Source: Argyresthia goedartella (lineage: Eukaryota; Arthropoda; Insecta; Lepidoptera; Argyresthiidae). From it: a stretch of 64,000 nucleotides of DNA. Location: positions 46,214,208 through 46,278,207 of the forward strand of contig OX463806.1 in assembly GCA_949825045.1 (NCBI GenBank). The letters run 5' to 3'. The notes beneath the pieces are model-generated. The model did not search any database, had not been told where the DNA came from, and saw only the letters and a program-made list of their open reading frames with translations. Shown here one piece after another: positions 1 to 9,426 of the stretch. Made by a program: the position numbers and the translations under genes. Position 1 is the first letter of the stretch. The number at the start of each line of letters is the position of its first letter.

Positions 1-177
1 GACATTATCTTATTTTTATTTGCTCTGGTTAAAAACTTGGAATAAGGATGAATCCAGAGATCAACGTTCAGATTCAGATTCATTTATTTGCTTATGATTT
101 AGGTGGTAAGAGTTCTTAAATAACATGTTGTTTCTAAATCAACTATATATTATAGCATGCAAATATTTTAGTTATAA

Positions 178-713
178 AATTATTATTATTATTTACAGTA
201 CGCTTTGGTCTTTTACTTTTGATTTCTTAGAATGAAAAACTCACTTAATGAATACAAATTTGTAGTTTGTTGTTTGAAGAAATTTGTTGGTAGATTTTTT
301 AGGTCATCTGGTATTTTGTTATATATTTTAACGCTCATTGCGTAACAATTATTTTGAAATATTGCGGTTCGTGGCTTGTGATCAAGAACTAGTCTCTTGG
401 GTTTCCTAGTATTTCTTGGGTACTTTTGTTCAGCTATTGTGAACAAGGTTATGTTTTGATGGACGAATTTGCAGATTTCAAATATGTATAAACAAGGTAA
501 GGGCAGTATATTTAGTTTAGAGAATAGCGGCTTGCAGGACTCCCGCGGTGCAGCTCCCACCATGGCCCGTATACATTTCTTTTGGATGATGAACGCTCTG
601 CTGAAATCTGTACTATTTCCCCATAGAATTATACCATACCTAAGTATAGATTCAACATAACCTTGGTTCGCCTTACGAGAGGAAATATGATGGGGTATAT
701 GGACTAAAAACAA
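178..713 (-). pseudogene. LINE reverse transcriptase C-terminal fragment (CR1/Jockey-like)
   Basis: A 166-codon open frame on the minus strand matches the C-terminal, post-palm part of CR1/Jockey-like LINE ORF2. Diagnostic stretches are 'ILRYGIILWGNS', 'IQKKCIRAM' and the terminal 'YNKIPDDLKNLP'. This region lies downstream of the catalytic YADD box, so no polymerase residues are present. The 3' side ends in a short ATT-rich run near 178-194, which fits the 3' tail of a 5'-truncated LINE insertion. A plus-strand fragment at 8095-8511 is clearly related in sequence but in the opposite orientation. The family call is from remembered LINE motifs; the exact clade is uncertain. Confidence 0.75.
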
Positions 714-1139
714 TCCCTGTGTTGTTTAACGGTTATCGTTAGATGTTACTCTAAGCCGTGAGTGGGACGCTACAAATAGTGTCTATCTAATTGAAGCCGA
801 ACTTAACGATACATTAAGACTGATATGCAAGAACTGGCCATGATGTTTTTTCATTGATATTAATCACCAATTCGATTTCAGAAGCCAATGGAAATTTGTG
901 CGCTCCTCCATTAACAAATATGTGGATCAACTATACTATGACAAGATAAACTTAGCTACAACAAGAATATCAAATTCTGAAATCAACAAATGTATTACGC
1001 TTAAAGCAAAAAACTTAAACATACCTTATTATTTCCCGACAGTCACCAAAAATAAAATAGACTAGCAACCAAAAAAACTGATAAAAGTACACCAAGCCAA
1101 AACAAAACAGATAATTTTCCGAACAGTCACGAAAAAGAG
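714..1139. other. AT-rich stretch, possibly the decayed 5' part of a plus-strand LINE
   Basis: No open frame of substance. It lies directly upstream of the plus-strand endonuclease remnant at 1140 and may be its decayed start, but I see no motif that proves this. Confidence 0.3.
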
Positions 1140-1760
1140 ACATGATAGATATGACCGTGGTGGAATCGACAGAATCGGATATCGAACCTGATAATATCTG
1201 TTTAACCGAAACATTTATTAAATCTGGTGACGAAAAAATAATATATTAACAGGCTAACTTTTCAAGAAATAAGAAAAGGCCCACACCGATATGTTTGCAT
1301 TTTAGTTAAAAAGTTACTGCATACAAATATTTGAAATAGGCTGACGAACTGGCTGTCTCCAGCGTATTTGACGGATGTGGGTGGTATTGAATTAACGGAT
1401 CATAACATTATTAGTATATACTTATTGAGGACCATTTTTTTAATCGTTCGGAATAGTTACTGTTTTCCATAAAAAAAAAATGAATACAAAAAAAGTTGTG
1501 ATAGTTGGTGACATAAACATATACTAAAACCTGACATTGGTAATATATTTACCAATAGCCATTTAACAGACATATTAATATTTATAAATTTCATATTAAT
1601 AATAATAATAATAAATAATAAATAAAGTTTATTCGTACTTTCTAACAACTTTTTACTTAAATATTACAGTGAAATTGTTGTACATGGTCTCATCGATATA
1701 ATTTCGACTTCAAACCCCTAAACTAGGTAATGAACCTGTATCTTAGGGATTTTGGGTCTT
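1140..1760 (+). pseudogene. Degenerate LINE endonuclease (APE-type) remnant
   Basis: Conceptual translation with frame changes gives pieces typical of the apurinic-type endonuclease of LINE ORF2: 'DNICLTETFIKSGDE' near 1195-1240, resembling the LTE(T/H) catalytic-glutamate motif, then 'YVCILVKKLL', 'IELTDHNII' near 1395 and 'VHGLIDIIST' near 1672-1710. Stops and frameshifts are numerous. Orientation and domain order fit the plus-strand reverse transcriptase remnant at 5545-6300, suggesting one old element split by later insertions. Confidence is moderate because each motif is short. Confidence 0.45.
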
Positions 1761-1938
1761 CCGGTTGTTACAATTTATCAACAATAATAACAATGTAGGT
1801 AATTAGAAATAATAATAATATTGGGTTTATTTAATTTTGACTCACATATTTGCTTTTACAGTTACTAGGTTTAAACGATAATTTGAATATTTTAGAAATT
1901 AACTTATAAGATATTGCTAACTTTAACAATAATTTTAG

Positions 1939-2424
1939 TTAACTAAGTACCTTAAGAAGTTGTTCAGTCTTAGAATAATCAAGAGATTGTAACAATTTTA
2001 AAACTGCAAGTTTAACCTCACGGTGACTCAAATTGTAGATAGGGGATATTTTATTAATCCTATTGTATATAAAGGCGCTTTGTGCCGTAAACTGGCGACT
2101 TGCAAAGGCAGTGCGGCAACGAATTTCGGGACAGACGGAGGTTCCAGACCTTTTTTGAAGGATTTTTGGATCAAGAGGCGTCAGGGAGTGTTTTCGGAGC
2201 ACCGATCGAAGTATGTAGAGTTGCCTTACGGAGAGAACACCAGACTCGGAGTAGAGCCTGGCAGTTGGATAATCTCGTCGTTTGAAGTGCATTACTTTAA
2301 GTATAGATCTTTGAGCTCTTTCTAGTTGTATTAAGATAGTTTGGCAGGCTCCACCCCAGGCAGGAATACAATAAGTGATGATAGATTCGGCAAGGCTACG
2401 ATGTAACGAGTAATGTTTCCCCAT
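1939..2424 (-). pseudogene. LINE ORF2 C-terminal region, frameshifted from the upstream RT
   Basis: 161 codons continuing the reverse transcriptase at 2453-3559 in another frame. 'SIITYCIPAWGGA' is the conserved block after the thumb, followed by 'LERAQRSILKVM' and a basic helical tail ending near 'KTEQLLKVLS'. The join to the upstream frame around 2405-2455 needs a TAA stop to be bypassed and a frameshift. The true coding limit is internal, so the methionine at the start of this frame is not a real initiation site. Confidence 0.75.
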
Positions 2425-2452
2425 CCGCAGAGTGCCTTAGTTCGCTAAAAAT

Positions 2453-3559
2453 TTATATCATCCGCCTAAGACGGCCCCACATGACTTCAATATGACTCCT
2501 CCAGCTCAATTTTTCGTCAATGTAGACACCAAGATATTTAACCTTACTAACCACGCTTAGGTGGTGGCAGTCGCAACTTATTGAGTCTGGTACACATGTG
2601 TGAGCTTTCACCAACCTTGTTTCAGGATGGGGACTTATGGTATTGGGAAGGGAAAATTGAACAATATTTGTCTTATCCACATTTAGCGTAAGCAGATTAA
2701 TAGATAGCCATTCCATCACTATTCGTAGACAAAACTCAGCACCCTGTTTTACCTTGTCCCAGGTTTGGTCGCATTCAAGCAAAGCTGTATCATCCGCATA
2801 CGCAAATATATCACAGTTTGATACACGTAGGCGGCAGAGGGCATCTATGTAGATCAAAAACAGAGTAGGTCCCAAAATGCTGCCCTGAGGAACACCAAAG
2901 TCAATAGCTATCTGATTGCTAGTAAGGCCATCAATCTTCACGCATTGCGTTCGATCCGTAAGATAGTCGCTGAAAATTTTTAGAGCAAGACCGCGGACTC
3001 CAGCAATCTCTAGTTTTTTGATAAGTTTGGGGATAGAGACAGTGTCAAATGCCTTTGATAAGTCGAGGAAAATGCCAAAGCATTTTAGTTTATTGTCCAT
3101 TTTGCTGGTCAGGGTCTCAGTAAAAGAGGTTACTGCATCTTCAGTCGATATTCCTGCCCTAAAACCATATTGGTTTTCAGCAATGATGTGATTTTTAGAC
3201 AGATAACTAAGAAGACAGTTATTGAGGATTCGCTCCAAAATTTTTGACAAGGAGCTGAGGACTGAGATTGGTCTGTAATTTGAGACACTGCCTCTATCTC
3301 CACCCTTATAGACCGGAGTAACAATGGCTTTTTTAAGTGCTTTAGGAAAAACACCTGAGTTTATAGCTAAATTGCAGATATGTGTGATGGGGGGAGTTAA
3401 AGAGCTACGAGATTGTTTTATGATTTTTGCTGGTATATTATCCCACCCAGTGGCACAATCGCCTCTTAAGCCAGCTATCAACTTTTCAATTTGACCATCG
3501 TCAACAGGTAAAATTGCAAGTGAATTCCGAGGAGAGTTAGGGTGGGCGTCCACTGACAA
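2453..3559 (-). pseudogene. Non-LTR retrotransposon reverse transcriptase (RVT_1)
   Basis: 368 codons covering nearly the whole reverse transcriptase palm. Motifs appear in the expected order: 'YKGGDRGSVSNYRPIS', 'NQYGFRAG', 'IFLDLSKAFDTVS' (first catalytic Asp), 'GVPQGSILGPTLFLIYID', 'FAYADDTALL' (catalytic YADD) and 'VKYLGVYIDEKLSW'. In the family this enzyme copies the element RNA into DNA at a nicked chromosomal site. All catalytic aspartates are preserved. Translation would stop just after 'WGRLRRMI', before the C-terminal block, so the protein is truncated. The upstream part, including any endonuclease, is absent. It is one of two long polymerase frames in the window; the other, at 25543-26157, has an internal deletion. 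Confidence 0.9.
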
Positions 3560-3600
3560 GTCAAGAAGACCGCCCCGGCAGGCGGGAACATATTAATGGG

Positions 3601-3777
3601 CCTACCAGACAAGCATTGAGAATTGACCACATAATTAGTAGTCTCAAGTCATGCTGTAGGGAAAGTAATCACATTGCGATTATCTGATCATGAAACATCA
3701 CTCTTCCGGTAAAAAAAGCCATACATTAAACATAAATATAAAAACATAAACAAAAACATTTACATACAGGCACACGT
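3601..3777. other. Spacer between LINE and RTE fragments
   Basis: 177 bp of AT-rich sequence between the 5' truncation of the minus-strand LINE and the start of the RTE fragment. Nothing recognisable. Confidence 0.4.
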
Positions 3778-4195
3778 AAGCTTATGGACATGTGCATTCT
3801 TCCCATCCTTACCTACGGAGCCCAAACCTGGTCTTTGACTGACGCGCAAAGGTTCAAACTCGGGGTTTGCCAGAGAAACATGGAGCGCAGTATTCTCGGT
3901 GTTCGGCTTTTAGACCGGATCCGGAATACATCAATGTAGCTCAGAAGGCTGCCCAACTAAAATGGGACTAGGCCAGCCATGTTGCTCGGATGCTGCCGAA
4001 TATCTGGGCTAAGAGAGTCACAGACTGGCTCCCAGAAAATGCAAAGAGAAAGCGTGGCCGACCCAGGAAGAGATGGAGTGATGAGCTGGGTCTATGGGAC
4101 AAGGAGTGGAGGGAGACCGCTCAGGATCGGATAGAGTGGAAGAGGGGGAGAGAGGCCTTTGCCCAGCAGTGGGACATGGTGGGCTCGTAATAATA
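3778..4195 (+). pseudogene. RTE-type LINE C-terminal fragment with 3' tail
   Basis: Translation starts with 'CILPILTYGAQTWSLT', the typical RTE block after the polymerase palm. After a frameshift near 3935 it continues in the 3990-4190 frame with 'RGRPRKRWSDEL', a basic cluster, and ends 'AFAQQWDMVGS' followed by TAATAATAATAA and an A-run. The RGRP(R/P).RW block and AQQW ending are characteristic of RTE elements. The 3' end is intact and the 5' is truncated, as usual for target-primed insertion. SINE-C follows immediately at about 4196. Confidence 0.8.
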
Positions 4196-4375
4196 ATAAA
4201 AAAAAGAAAAAAAAAGGCACACACATTGCTAGGATATCCTGTATCGTGTAACCAGAAACAGCGACATACACACATATAAACATCCAAGGTTTTGTTTTTA
4301 TTATGCTGGGGGGCGATCGAACCCGGGACCTCTCGCATGGTAGGCAGAGCGACAACCGCAGCGTCACAGAGGTCG
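4196..4375 (-). mobile_element. SINE-C copy (tRNA-derived)
   Basis: Read on the minus strand it begins with a tRNA-like head: A box like TGACGCTGCGGTTG and B box GGGTTCGATCGCC near 4310-4325. A body follows with 'tttctggtt' and a tail rich in 'tgtgtg'. Related copies are at 15037-15240, 31186-31384, 40105-40215 and 57305-57372. It directly abuts the RTE 3' end. Confidence 0.7.
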
Positions 4376-4464
4376 TGATACAAGGGACTATGGTTGTGAT
4401 ACAATTAGGAAGTTTCGGGAATGTCTTCAATGCCGGTCGTTCTCAGAATTGTACGAAGAATATG

Positions 4465-4528
4465 ACCTGTTTATTGTTAGCCCCCGACGACATAGAGGGG
4501 TTTTATAAGTTTGAAGTGTCTGTCTGTC

Positions 4529-4586
<58 letters not shown>

Positions 4587-5400
4587 TGTGTGTGTGTGTG
4601 TGTGTGCGCGTCTGTATGTATGTCTCTCTCTCTCTGTAGCACTCTAGAGCTCAAACGGGTGGACGGATTTAATGCGGTTTTTGTAAATGATAGAATACTT
4701 CCCTGCTATGGTTCTCAGCTATGATTTATCAAAATCGGTTCAGTAGTTTGAAACTTATGAAACTTATCAGCTTAACAATTTTTAACCCCAGACGAGGAAT
4801 AATATGAGTGTTTTTATAGGTTTGAGGCGTCTATCTGTCTGTGTGTGTGTGAGGGTGTGTCTGTATGAGGGCGTCTGTGTATGTTTCTATCTGTGGTACC
4901 CTAGCGCTCGGCGACGGATATTGGTGATATGGTTCAAGTCAGAGACGACAAAAAAGAGGTTGTTGTAAGTTTGAAGTTTACGTCTATAAGTATGTGTGGG
5001 TGTCTGTCTGTGTGTATGTGTGTGTGTGTGTTTGAGGATGTGTCTCTGTCTGTGGCACCCTAGCGCTGAAATGGGTGGACGGATATTGGTGAAGCGGTGC
5101 AAGTCAAAAACAACGAAAGGAGGCTTACTGATACACAGATTGACTTCCACATTTTTAACCCCGAACGACCAGGTGAGGCGTTATTAAAGTTTGAAGCCTC
5201 TGTAGGTCGGTGTGTCTGTATATCTGTCCGTGGAATTCTAGCGGTCAAACAGGTGGTAGTATTTTGATGCGGTTTTCAGTAAACGATGGTAGTAGACTTC
5301 CCTGTGAAAAATCTTAGATACGTTTTATTAAAATCGGTTCTGTGGTTCGAAAGGTTTCAGCTTAATATGGAATAGCGGTCTAACGTGGACTGTTTTTAAT
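4465..5400 (+). repeat. REP-3: four-copy diverged tandem array with TG microsatellite
   Basis: Four successive units share the order TTTTAACCCC-CGACGA, GAGG...TATAAGTTTGA, a TCTGTCTGTG-rich segment, a CCTAGCGCT-like segment, then GGGTGGACGGAT and, in the longer copies, an AAAATCGGTTC segment. Approximate units are 4465-4782, 4783-4937, 4940-5148 and 5150-5400. Unit 1 contains the expanded (TG)n tract at 4520-4612; units 2 and 3 have shorter TG runs. A further single copy lies on the minus strand at 38465-38705. Open frames here are low-complexity artefacts. Confidence 0.75.
4520..4640. repeat. (TCTG)n/(TG)n/(TC)n compound microsatellite
   Basis: Visible run of TCTG, then a long TG tract with single TC interruptions, then TCTCTC near 4624-4636. 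It lies inside unit 1 of the REP-3 array, where the ancestral unit has a short TCTGTCTGTG motif, so this looks like expansion of a seed already in the repeat. Confidence 0.95.
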
Positions 5401-5544
5401 GCAATTTTTATAGTTGGTACTAGAGGTTAACAAAAGGATTAAGAGTTAGCGGTAAAACAAAAAGGGCTCTAAGATATGAACAAAAAACACAAAAATTTAA
5501 AAACTAATACGCGAGGAATTCTCATAAATATTAAAGAAATGTAT

Positions 5545-6305
5545 TATCCGGCATATGCAAAAAATAATCATGTGGAAAATAGTAAAAATAAATGCAGGGC
5601 ATCGTGGGATTTAGTCAAAAATTAATCAGATAACGAAAATCATCAAATTTTATACATAATATTAGTCATGGGGTACTTTAGTTCAGGATGTTACTGAAAT
5701 AGCTCAAACATTCAATGACTTCTTTATAAAAATGACAAATAATATTGAGCATGACTTGGCTCTAACCTGCGGTAGCCACGGGATAATACGATTATTTTTC
5801 TGAAACCCTTTGATAATAACATTGCGTCTAAACTGATAATGCTACCAAAATAATTTAGGCAAATATGCTTGGAAATAACTCCTGTATAAAATAATTTAAT
5901 TAACTTGTCTCTTGAAACAGGATGTTTTTCAGACAGACTTAACATATCAGTAAATAATAAATAACTAAAAAAAACGTAAGCAACGTAAAAGTGTAGAAAT
6001 TAGTCGTCTCAATGAAAAAATATTGATAAATGTTATAAGTCCGAGCTTAAATGCAACAAAATTGGCGTACCACAAGGCAGTGTACTCAAACCTCTTCTTT
6101 TCTTACTTTGCATAAATGACCTGCCGGAAGTAACTAATCACACTGCGTTCTATTCAACGATGATATATCTATAAATGTAGCTTGTGTACTTTTCCATATA
6201 TAATTAATAGGTTAAATAGTTATAATTCGCAAGGTAATTTAAATAAAACAATTTTTATAAATTTTAATAACTAAAGACAAATAACATGAACATAAAAGAT
6301 AAATA
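5545..6305 (+). pseudogene. Degenerate LINE reverse transcriptase (older plus-strand element)
   Basis: Pieces of a plus-strand LINE ORF2 in order: 'KCRASWDLV' near 5590 and 'FNDFFIKM' near 5717 (linker before the polymerase), 'FLKPFDNNI' near 5797, 'NNLINLSLETGCFSDRL' near 5892-5942 (start of RVT), 'RKQR..VEIS' near 5978 and 'IGVPQGSVLKPLLFLLCINDLPE' in two overlapping parts near 6060-6130. A frameshifted remnant of YxDD follows, whose GATGAT codons lie at 6159-6164. Roughly 150-170 residues between the RVT start and 'GVPQGS' are deleted. Order and strand fit the endonuclease remnant at 1140-1760 and the C-terminus at 8095-8511. An open minus-strand frame across 5724-5945 is only the shadow of this remnant. 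Confidence 0.7.
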
Positions 6306-6310
6306 GTTGA

Positions 6311-6850
6311 AACGAACTCTTCACAATTCTAACTGTCATCCCGACCACCGCTAATAACAGTGATCTCAGAGCTACCCAGTTTAGGGATGCTGTAGCTATT
6401 AGATACGCCCACGAACCTGCAAACCGCCCTCAGGCCTGCGACGGTATAATAATATATAATAATAAGTACAATAATTTCGACCTAAACCACGCACTAAACT
6501 GCAAGAAAGAAGGATTCATAAAAAAAGGACATGATCACCACAGCGATGACTGTAAAAATTGGGCTGAACTAGCCTGGGGAACTCGCACAACACACATAAT
6601 GCAAGACGCAAATATAAATCAACCAGCACTTATAGGTGATCTGTTACTAAACAGTGTTTGGGAACCTGCAAGGAAAGCATTCATCGACGTACTTACAGCA
6701 AATGCTGACGCTTCCTCTTACAGCAACCTCACCTGGCAAAAAACAGCACAGAGACATAGCCGGGAGAAACACTCAACAAAATACCACCGAGCAGCTGAAG
6801 ACCTAAGAGCCTCATTCACCCCACTAGTCATATCATGCGATGAGCCCTAG
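6311..6850 (+). pseudogene. Fragment resembling a restriction-like endonuclease domain of a retroelement
   Basis: An uninterrupted 179-codon frame (stop at 6848-6850) extends well upstream of its first convincing methionine at 6599. Visible blocks are 'TQFRDAVAIRYAHEP', 'CDG' then 'LNHALNCKKEGF', 'KGHDHHSDD', 'ALIGDLLLNSVWEP', 'AFIDVLTANADASSY' and 'RASFTPLVISCD'. I recall the same block order at the C-terminus of reverse-transcriptase-bearing elements of cnidarians, sponges and other eukaryotes. The series Cys...His-x3-Cys, then (R/K)(G/H)H(N/D), then a-D-l, then (F)IDV parallels the zinc-knuckle and RHN...PD...IDV arrangement of R2-type restriction-like endonucleases. In this copy one knuckle cysteine appears lost. 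The C-terminus stops early relative to what I remember. It lies between pieces of an unrelated APE-type LINE, so it is probably an insertion. The assignment is from memory and needs a profile search. Confidence 0.5.
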
Positions 6851-6879
6851 GAACTGAATATAACAGTTTTAAAAAATAA

Positions 6880-7129
6880 CGCAACATAGCATCCTGCCTT
6901 TTCCCATACGGGGTGGCAGAGGCACAATACTCCATGTTGCGTGACAGGGGGCTAGCCCGTTGCCGCAGCTATGGAGTAATGAAGGTTTCCTCAAGATGTT
7001 TTCCTTAGAACGTCCGTATAATGTAGGTACTTAAAATAAATAAATTATCTCATTGGTACATGGTCAGGATTCCAACCTGCATCTCCTGTGGGAGAAGCAA
7101 GCGTGAAACCTATTAGACCATGGAGTTCG
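6880..7129 (-). mobile_element. SINE-A copy with REP-1 body
   Basis: On the minus strand the tRNA-like head reads GAACTCCATGGTCTAATAGG at about 7129-7110, then a weak B box (GGTTGGAATCC) and 'CATGTACCAATGAGATAA'. The body holds the ATAGCTGCGG...GGGGGCTAGCCCG palindromic segment and ends in the CCCATACGGGGTGGCAGAGG motif near 6900-6920. The same composite order occurs at 57860-58109. Confidence 0.7.
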
Positions 7130-7504
7130 CATCATAGCTTAACGAGAAATGGGGAAAAGCATATTCTATGGGGAAAAGTACTGGCTGAAAGTGAAAATAC
7201 AAATCTCAGTTATAAGAGCAGTTTCCATGAGAGTGAGGCACGCGAAAACATGTCAGAGCCTTTCGGCAGGAATACTATGCTGACAGTTTGATCTCGTGAA
7301 ACAGAATACCTACATATGTCTTTATATTTTAAATTTTTTTAGACTGGGCTTATTTAATAGTGAACAACACAAATTTCTACAATGATGTTATATTCTATGC
7401 CCACTTGTTGTATCTTCTCAGTGCTCTTTTGAGTATTATCTGAATGAACGCATTTCTTCACTTAAATATAAATCATAATGGACAAATTCTACAGGAGGCT
7501 GGTA

Positions 7505-7600
7505 GTGTGTCATTTTTATTTTTTTTATTTAGCCTCTGCTACAGTGTCCCACTGCTGCTGGGCAAAGGCCTCACCATTTCGAGCCCACACTTCCGAAGTG
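7505..7600 (-). mobile_element. RTE-type LINE 3' terminal scrap
   Basis: The minus strand reads GAGGCCTTTGCCCAGCAG followed by CAGTGGGACAC, encoding the 'EAFAQQ(Q)WDT' ending of RTE elements seen also at 4140-4190, followed by an A/T-rich tail. Fewer than 100 bp remain. Confidence 0.6.
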
Positions 7601-7677
7601 ACATCTTTAGGTATTGTAATTAATCTACATTTGAATTGGGAATAACACATGAACAAATGTATGACACATATGTAGAT

Positions 7678-7850
7678 TTGTTTTCAACCGACTTCAGACA
7701 GGAGGAAGATCTCAATTTGTCTGTGTTTTTTTTTGTATCTTTGTTACGCGATTATTCCGTTAATTATGAATCGATTTTGATGATTCTTGTTTTTATTGGT
7801 AGGTCCTACTTCAGAGGTGGTTCCTTAAAAGTTTTATTATAATTGAGTAA
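7678..7850 (+). repeat. Interspersed repeat (AACCGACTTC... type)
   Basis: Begins TTTCAACCGACTTCAGACAG and contains a T-run, GATTATTCCG, CGATTTTGATGATTCTTG and GTGGTTCC. This order is one I remember from a common lepidopteran interspersed repeat. The open frame across it is not a gene. Confidence 0.55.
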
Positions 7851-8094
7851 GCTCTTTTAAGAAAAAAACATCAAAAACAAAAAATACTTACACAGATGAC
7901 GTTTTGGTTTGTGGTTTCGTGCAGAAAAAGTTTTGATGAGGACTTTTCATGTATTCATAATTATTATTATTTATAATTCAGTCGCACCCCGACCGGAGGG
8001 GAAGAAATAGCGCTTAAACTTTTAGTCGTTTTTTTAAAGTTTTAAAACATGGTGAACCAGTGAAAAATGGTACTCAGTAGTTTGCACAAAACAG

Positions 8095-8511
8095 CCGAAA
8101 AAAACCGCTCTCATTGCATATCATGGCTTTGTCGAATATGTCATATAAAATGTTCTCTGCCCAAAAAAAATGTGTGCGTGCTATTTGTTGTATGGCCCCG
8201 TATGAGTCTTGAAAACAAAAACAAAAAATCCCTGCCTTTATGTACTTGAAGTCGGAAAATTTGATAAATCGATTTTTTTTGAGGAACACAAGAAACTCTG
8301 GCAGGATTCTCTTCAATCAGACACCGAGAACAGCGCTGTATCTAAAAAACTGTTCAGCTTGTGTGTGATAGTTTATAATAAAATACCAAAAGACATAAAA
8401 ATGCTACCGATCAAAAACTTTAGACGTAGATTATTCAATTGGCTTCTGCAAAACTGTGTCGGCGAATTAATTTACATTTATTATTTATTTTTTAGAAAAA
8501 AAAATATTTAA
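8095..8511 (+). pseudogene. LINE ORF2 C-terminal fragment
   Basis: The frame at 8209-8511 gives 'AVSKKLFSLCVIVYNKIPKD' and 'IKMLPIKNFRRRLFNWL', the conserved ending of CR1/Jockey-like ORF2. In another frame just upstream (8120-8200) lies 'QKKCVRAICCMAPYES'. Both align block by block with the minus-strand fragment at 213-713. At least two frame changes make it a pseudogene. It may be the 3' end of the old plus-strand LINE whose endonuclease and polymerase lie at 1140-1760 and 5545-6305. Confidence 0.75.
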
Positions 8512-9065
8512 TTTATTCTTGGCTATTGTTGTAATCGTGTTTTTATAAAAAAATGCTGCAATTTAATAGGAGAATCAGGAGTTAATTATATGTACATCCT
8601 TCAGCTTACCTACCGCAGTGTTTTCCTTGAAATTTGCAGCGCAAATCAGTATTTTTGATGTGCGGTTTAATATTAAGTACATTCTTTATGAACTTTATAC
8701 TTTCCCTTATCATTGCAAATACATTTCTTACTTCTTAAAAGCGAATGCAAAACTATTTAATTCGAGACGATAGTAGCAACAATGAGATCGCGTACAAATT
8801 ATATTACACAATAAACAATTGAGTAGAAGACAATGCCCGCTTTTGTACAACCCGCTTAGACGAGGAGTGGGATTTAAAACTTACAATAACTCCAAAAAAT
8901 CATAGCGTTACATCGTTTCCTCATCTTATTTCTTTTGCTTTACACTCGTAGTATAGGTTATATTGGTTAAATGGTGTTTGTAGGTAGGCCATAATAGCGA
9001 GCACTATTTAAAGATCGCTTGCTCAACATGTGCAAGATTAAGTGCTTTAAGCAACATGACATAAG
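8512..9065. other. Unassigned AT-rich DNA
   Basis: I see no coding, RNA or repeat signature beyond short homopolymers. Confidence 0.4.
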
Positions 9066-9247
9066 TAATAATAATAATAATAATAATACCTTGGACACTA
9101 TTTACACACATTGATCTAGCCCCAAACTAGGATTCCCTGTATCTTGTACTAGACAACGATACACATACTTATATATAAAAATATTATACTTAGATAGATA
9201 AACAACCATGACTAGGGTACAAACGTCCGTTCTCATCAAACAAATAG
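9066..9247 (-). mobile_element. SINE-B copy, head missing
   Basis: Starts with an (AAT)n tail at 9068-9090, then the SINE-B body on the minus strand: 'GGGGCTAGATCAATGTGTGT', the CAGGGAATCCTAGTTTG segment and CATGGTTGTTTATC. It breaks off at about 9247 before the tRNA-like head that full copies carry (32890-33148, 53934-54182), so it is 5'-truncated like a LINE-mobilised copy. Confidence 0.85.
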
Positions 9248-9312
9248 TAGGTAGCTTGTTTGCATATAGTTATAGGTAGGAATGTTTGAAGTTCCAATTC
9301 AGCATATCCGGA

Positions 9313-9426
9313 AAAGTAGGATAAGGAGATATCATGAGGAATCTCCTTATCCTACTTTATTTAGATGACTGTGCCCCGGATGTACAGTACAGGATGTACA
9401 GTATTTAGATGACTGTCCCCCGGATG
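9313..9426. repeat. Perfect 18-bp hairpin followed by a 25-bp direct repeat
   Basis: Arms AAAGTAGGATAAGGAGAT (9313-9330) and its exact complement (9341-9358) are separated by a 10-nt loop. Immediately after, a 25-bp unit TATTTAGATGACTGTGCCCC+GGATG occurs at 9357-9381 and again at 9402-9426 with a single mismatch. A smaller repeat (GGATGTACAGTA) lies between them. Confidence 0.85.

Larger units (their letters stand above)
1803..3600 (-). mobile_element. 5'-truncated CR1/Jockey-like LINE inserted in an older LINE
   Basis: The minus-strand element contains the reverse transcriptase (2453-3559), the C-terminal region (1939-2424) and a 3' UTR ending near 1803 in an ATT-type microsatellite (minus-strand reading AATAAACCC then ATT repeats). 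No endonuclease precedes the polymerase, so it is 5'-truncated. It sits between two blocks of an older plus-strand LINE (1140-1760 and 5545-6300). The coding region has one stop and at least one frameshift between its two frames, so it is inactive but relatively young. Confidence 0.75.

Noticed and set aside
4303..4724. Open frames through the TG tract on both strands
   Set aside because: They are low-complexity Val/Cys or Thr/His runs produced by the dinucleotide repeat.
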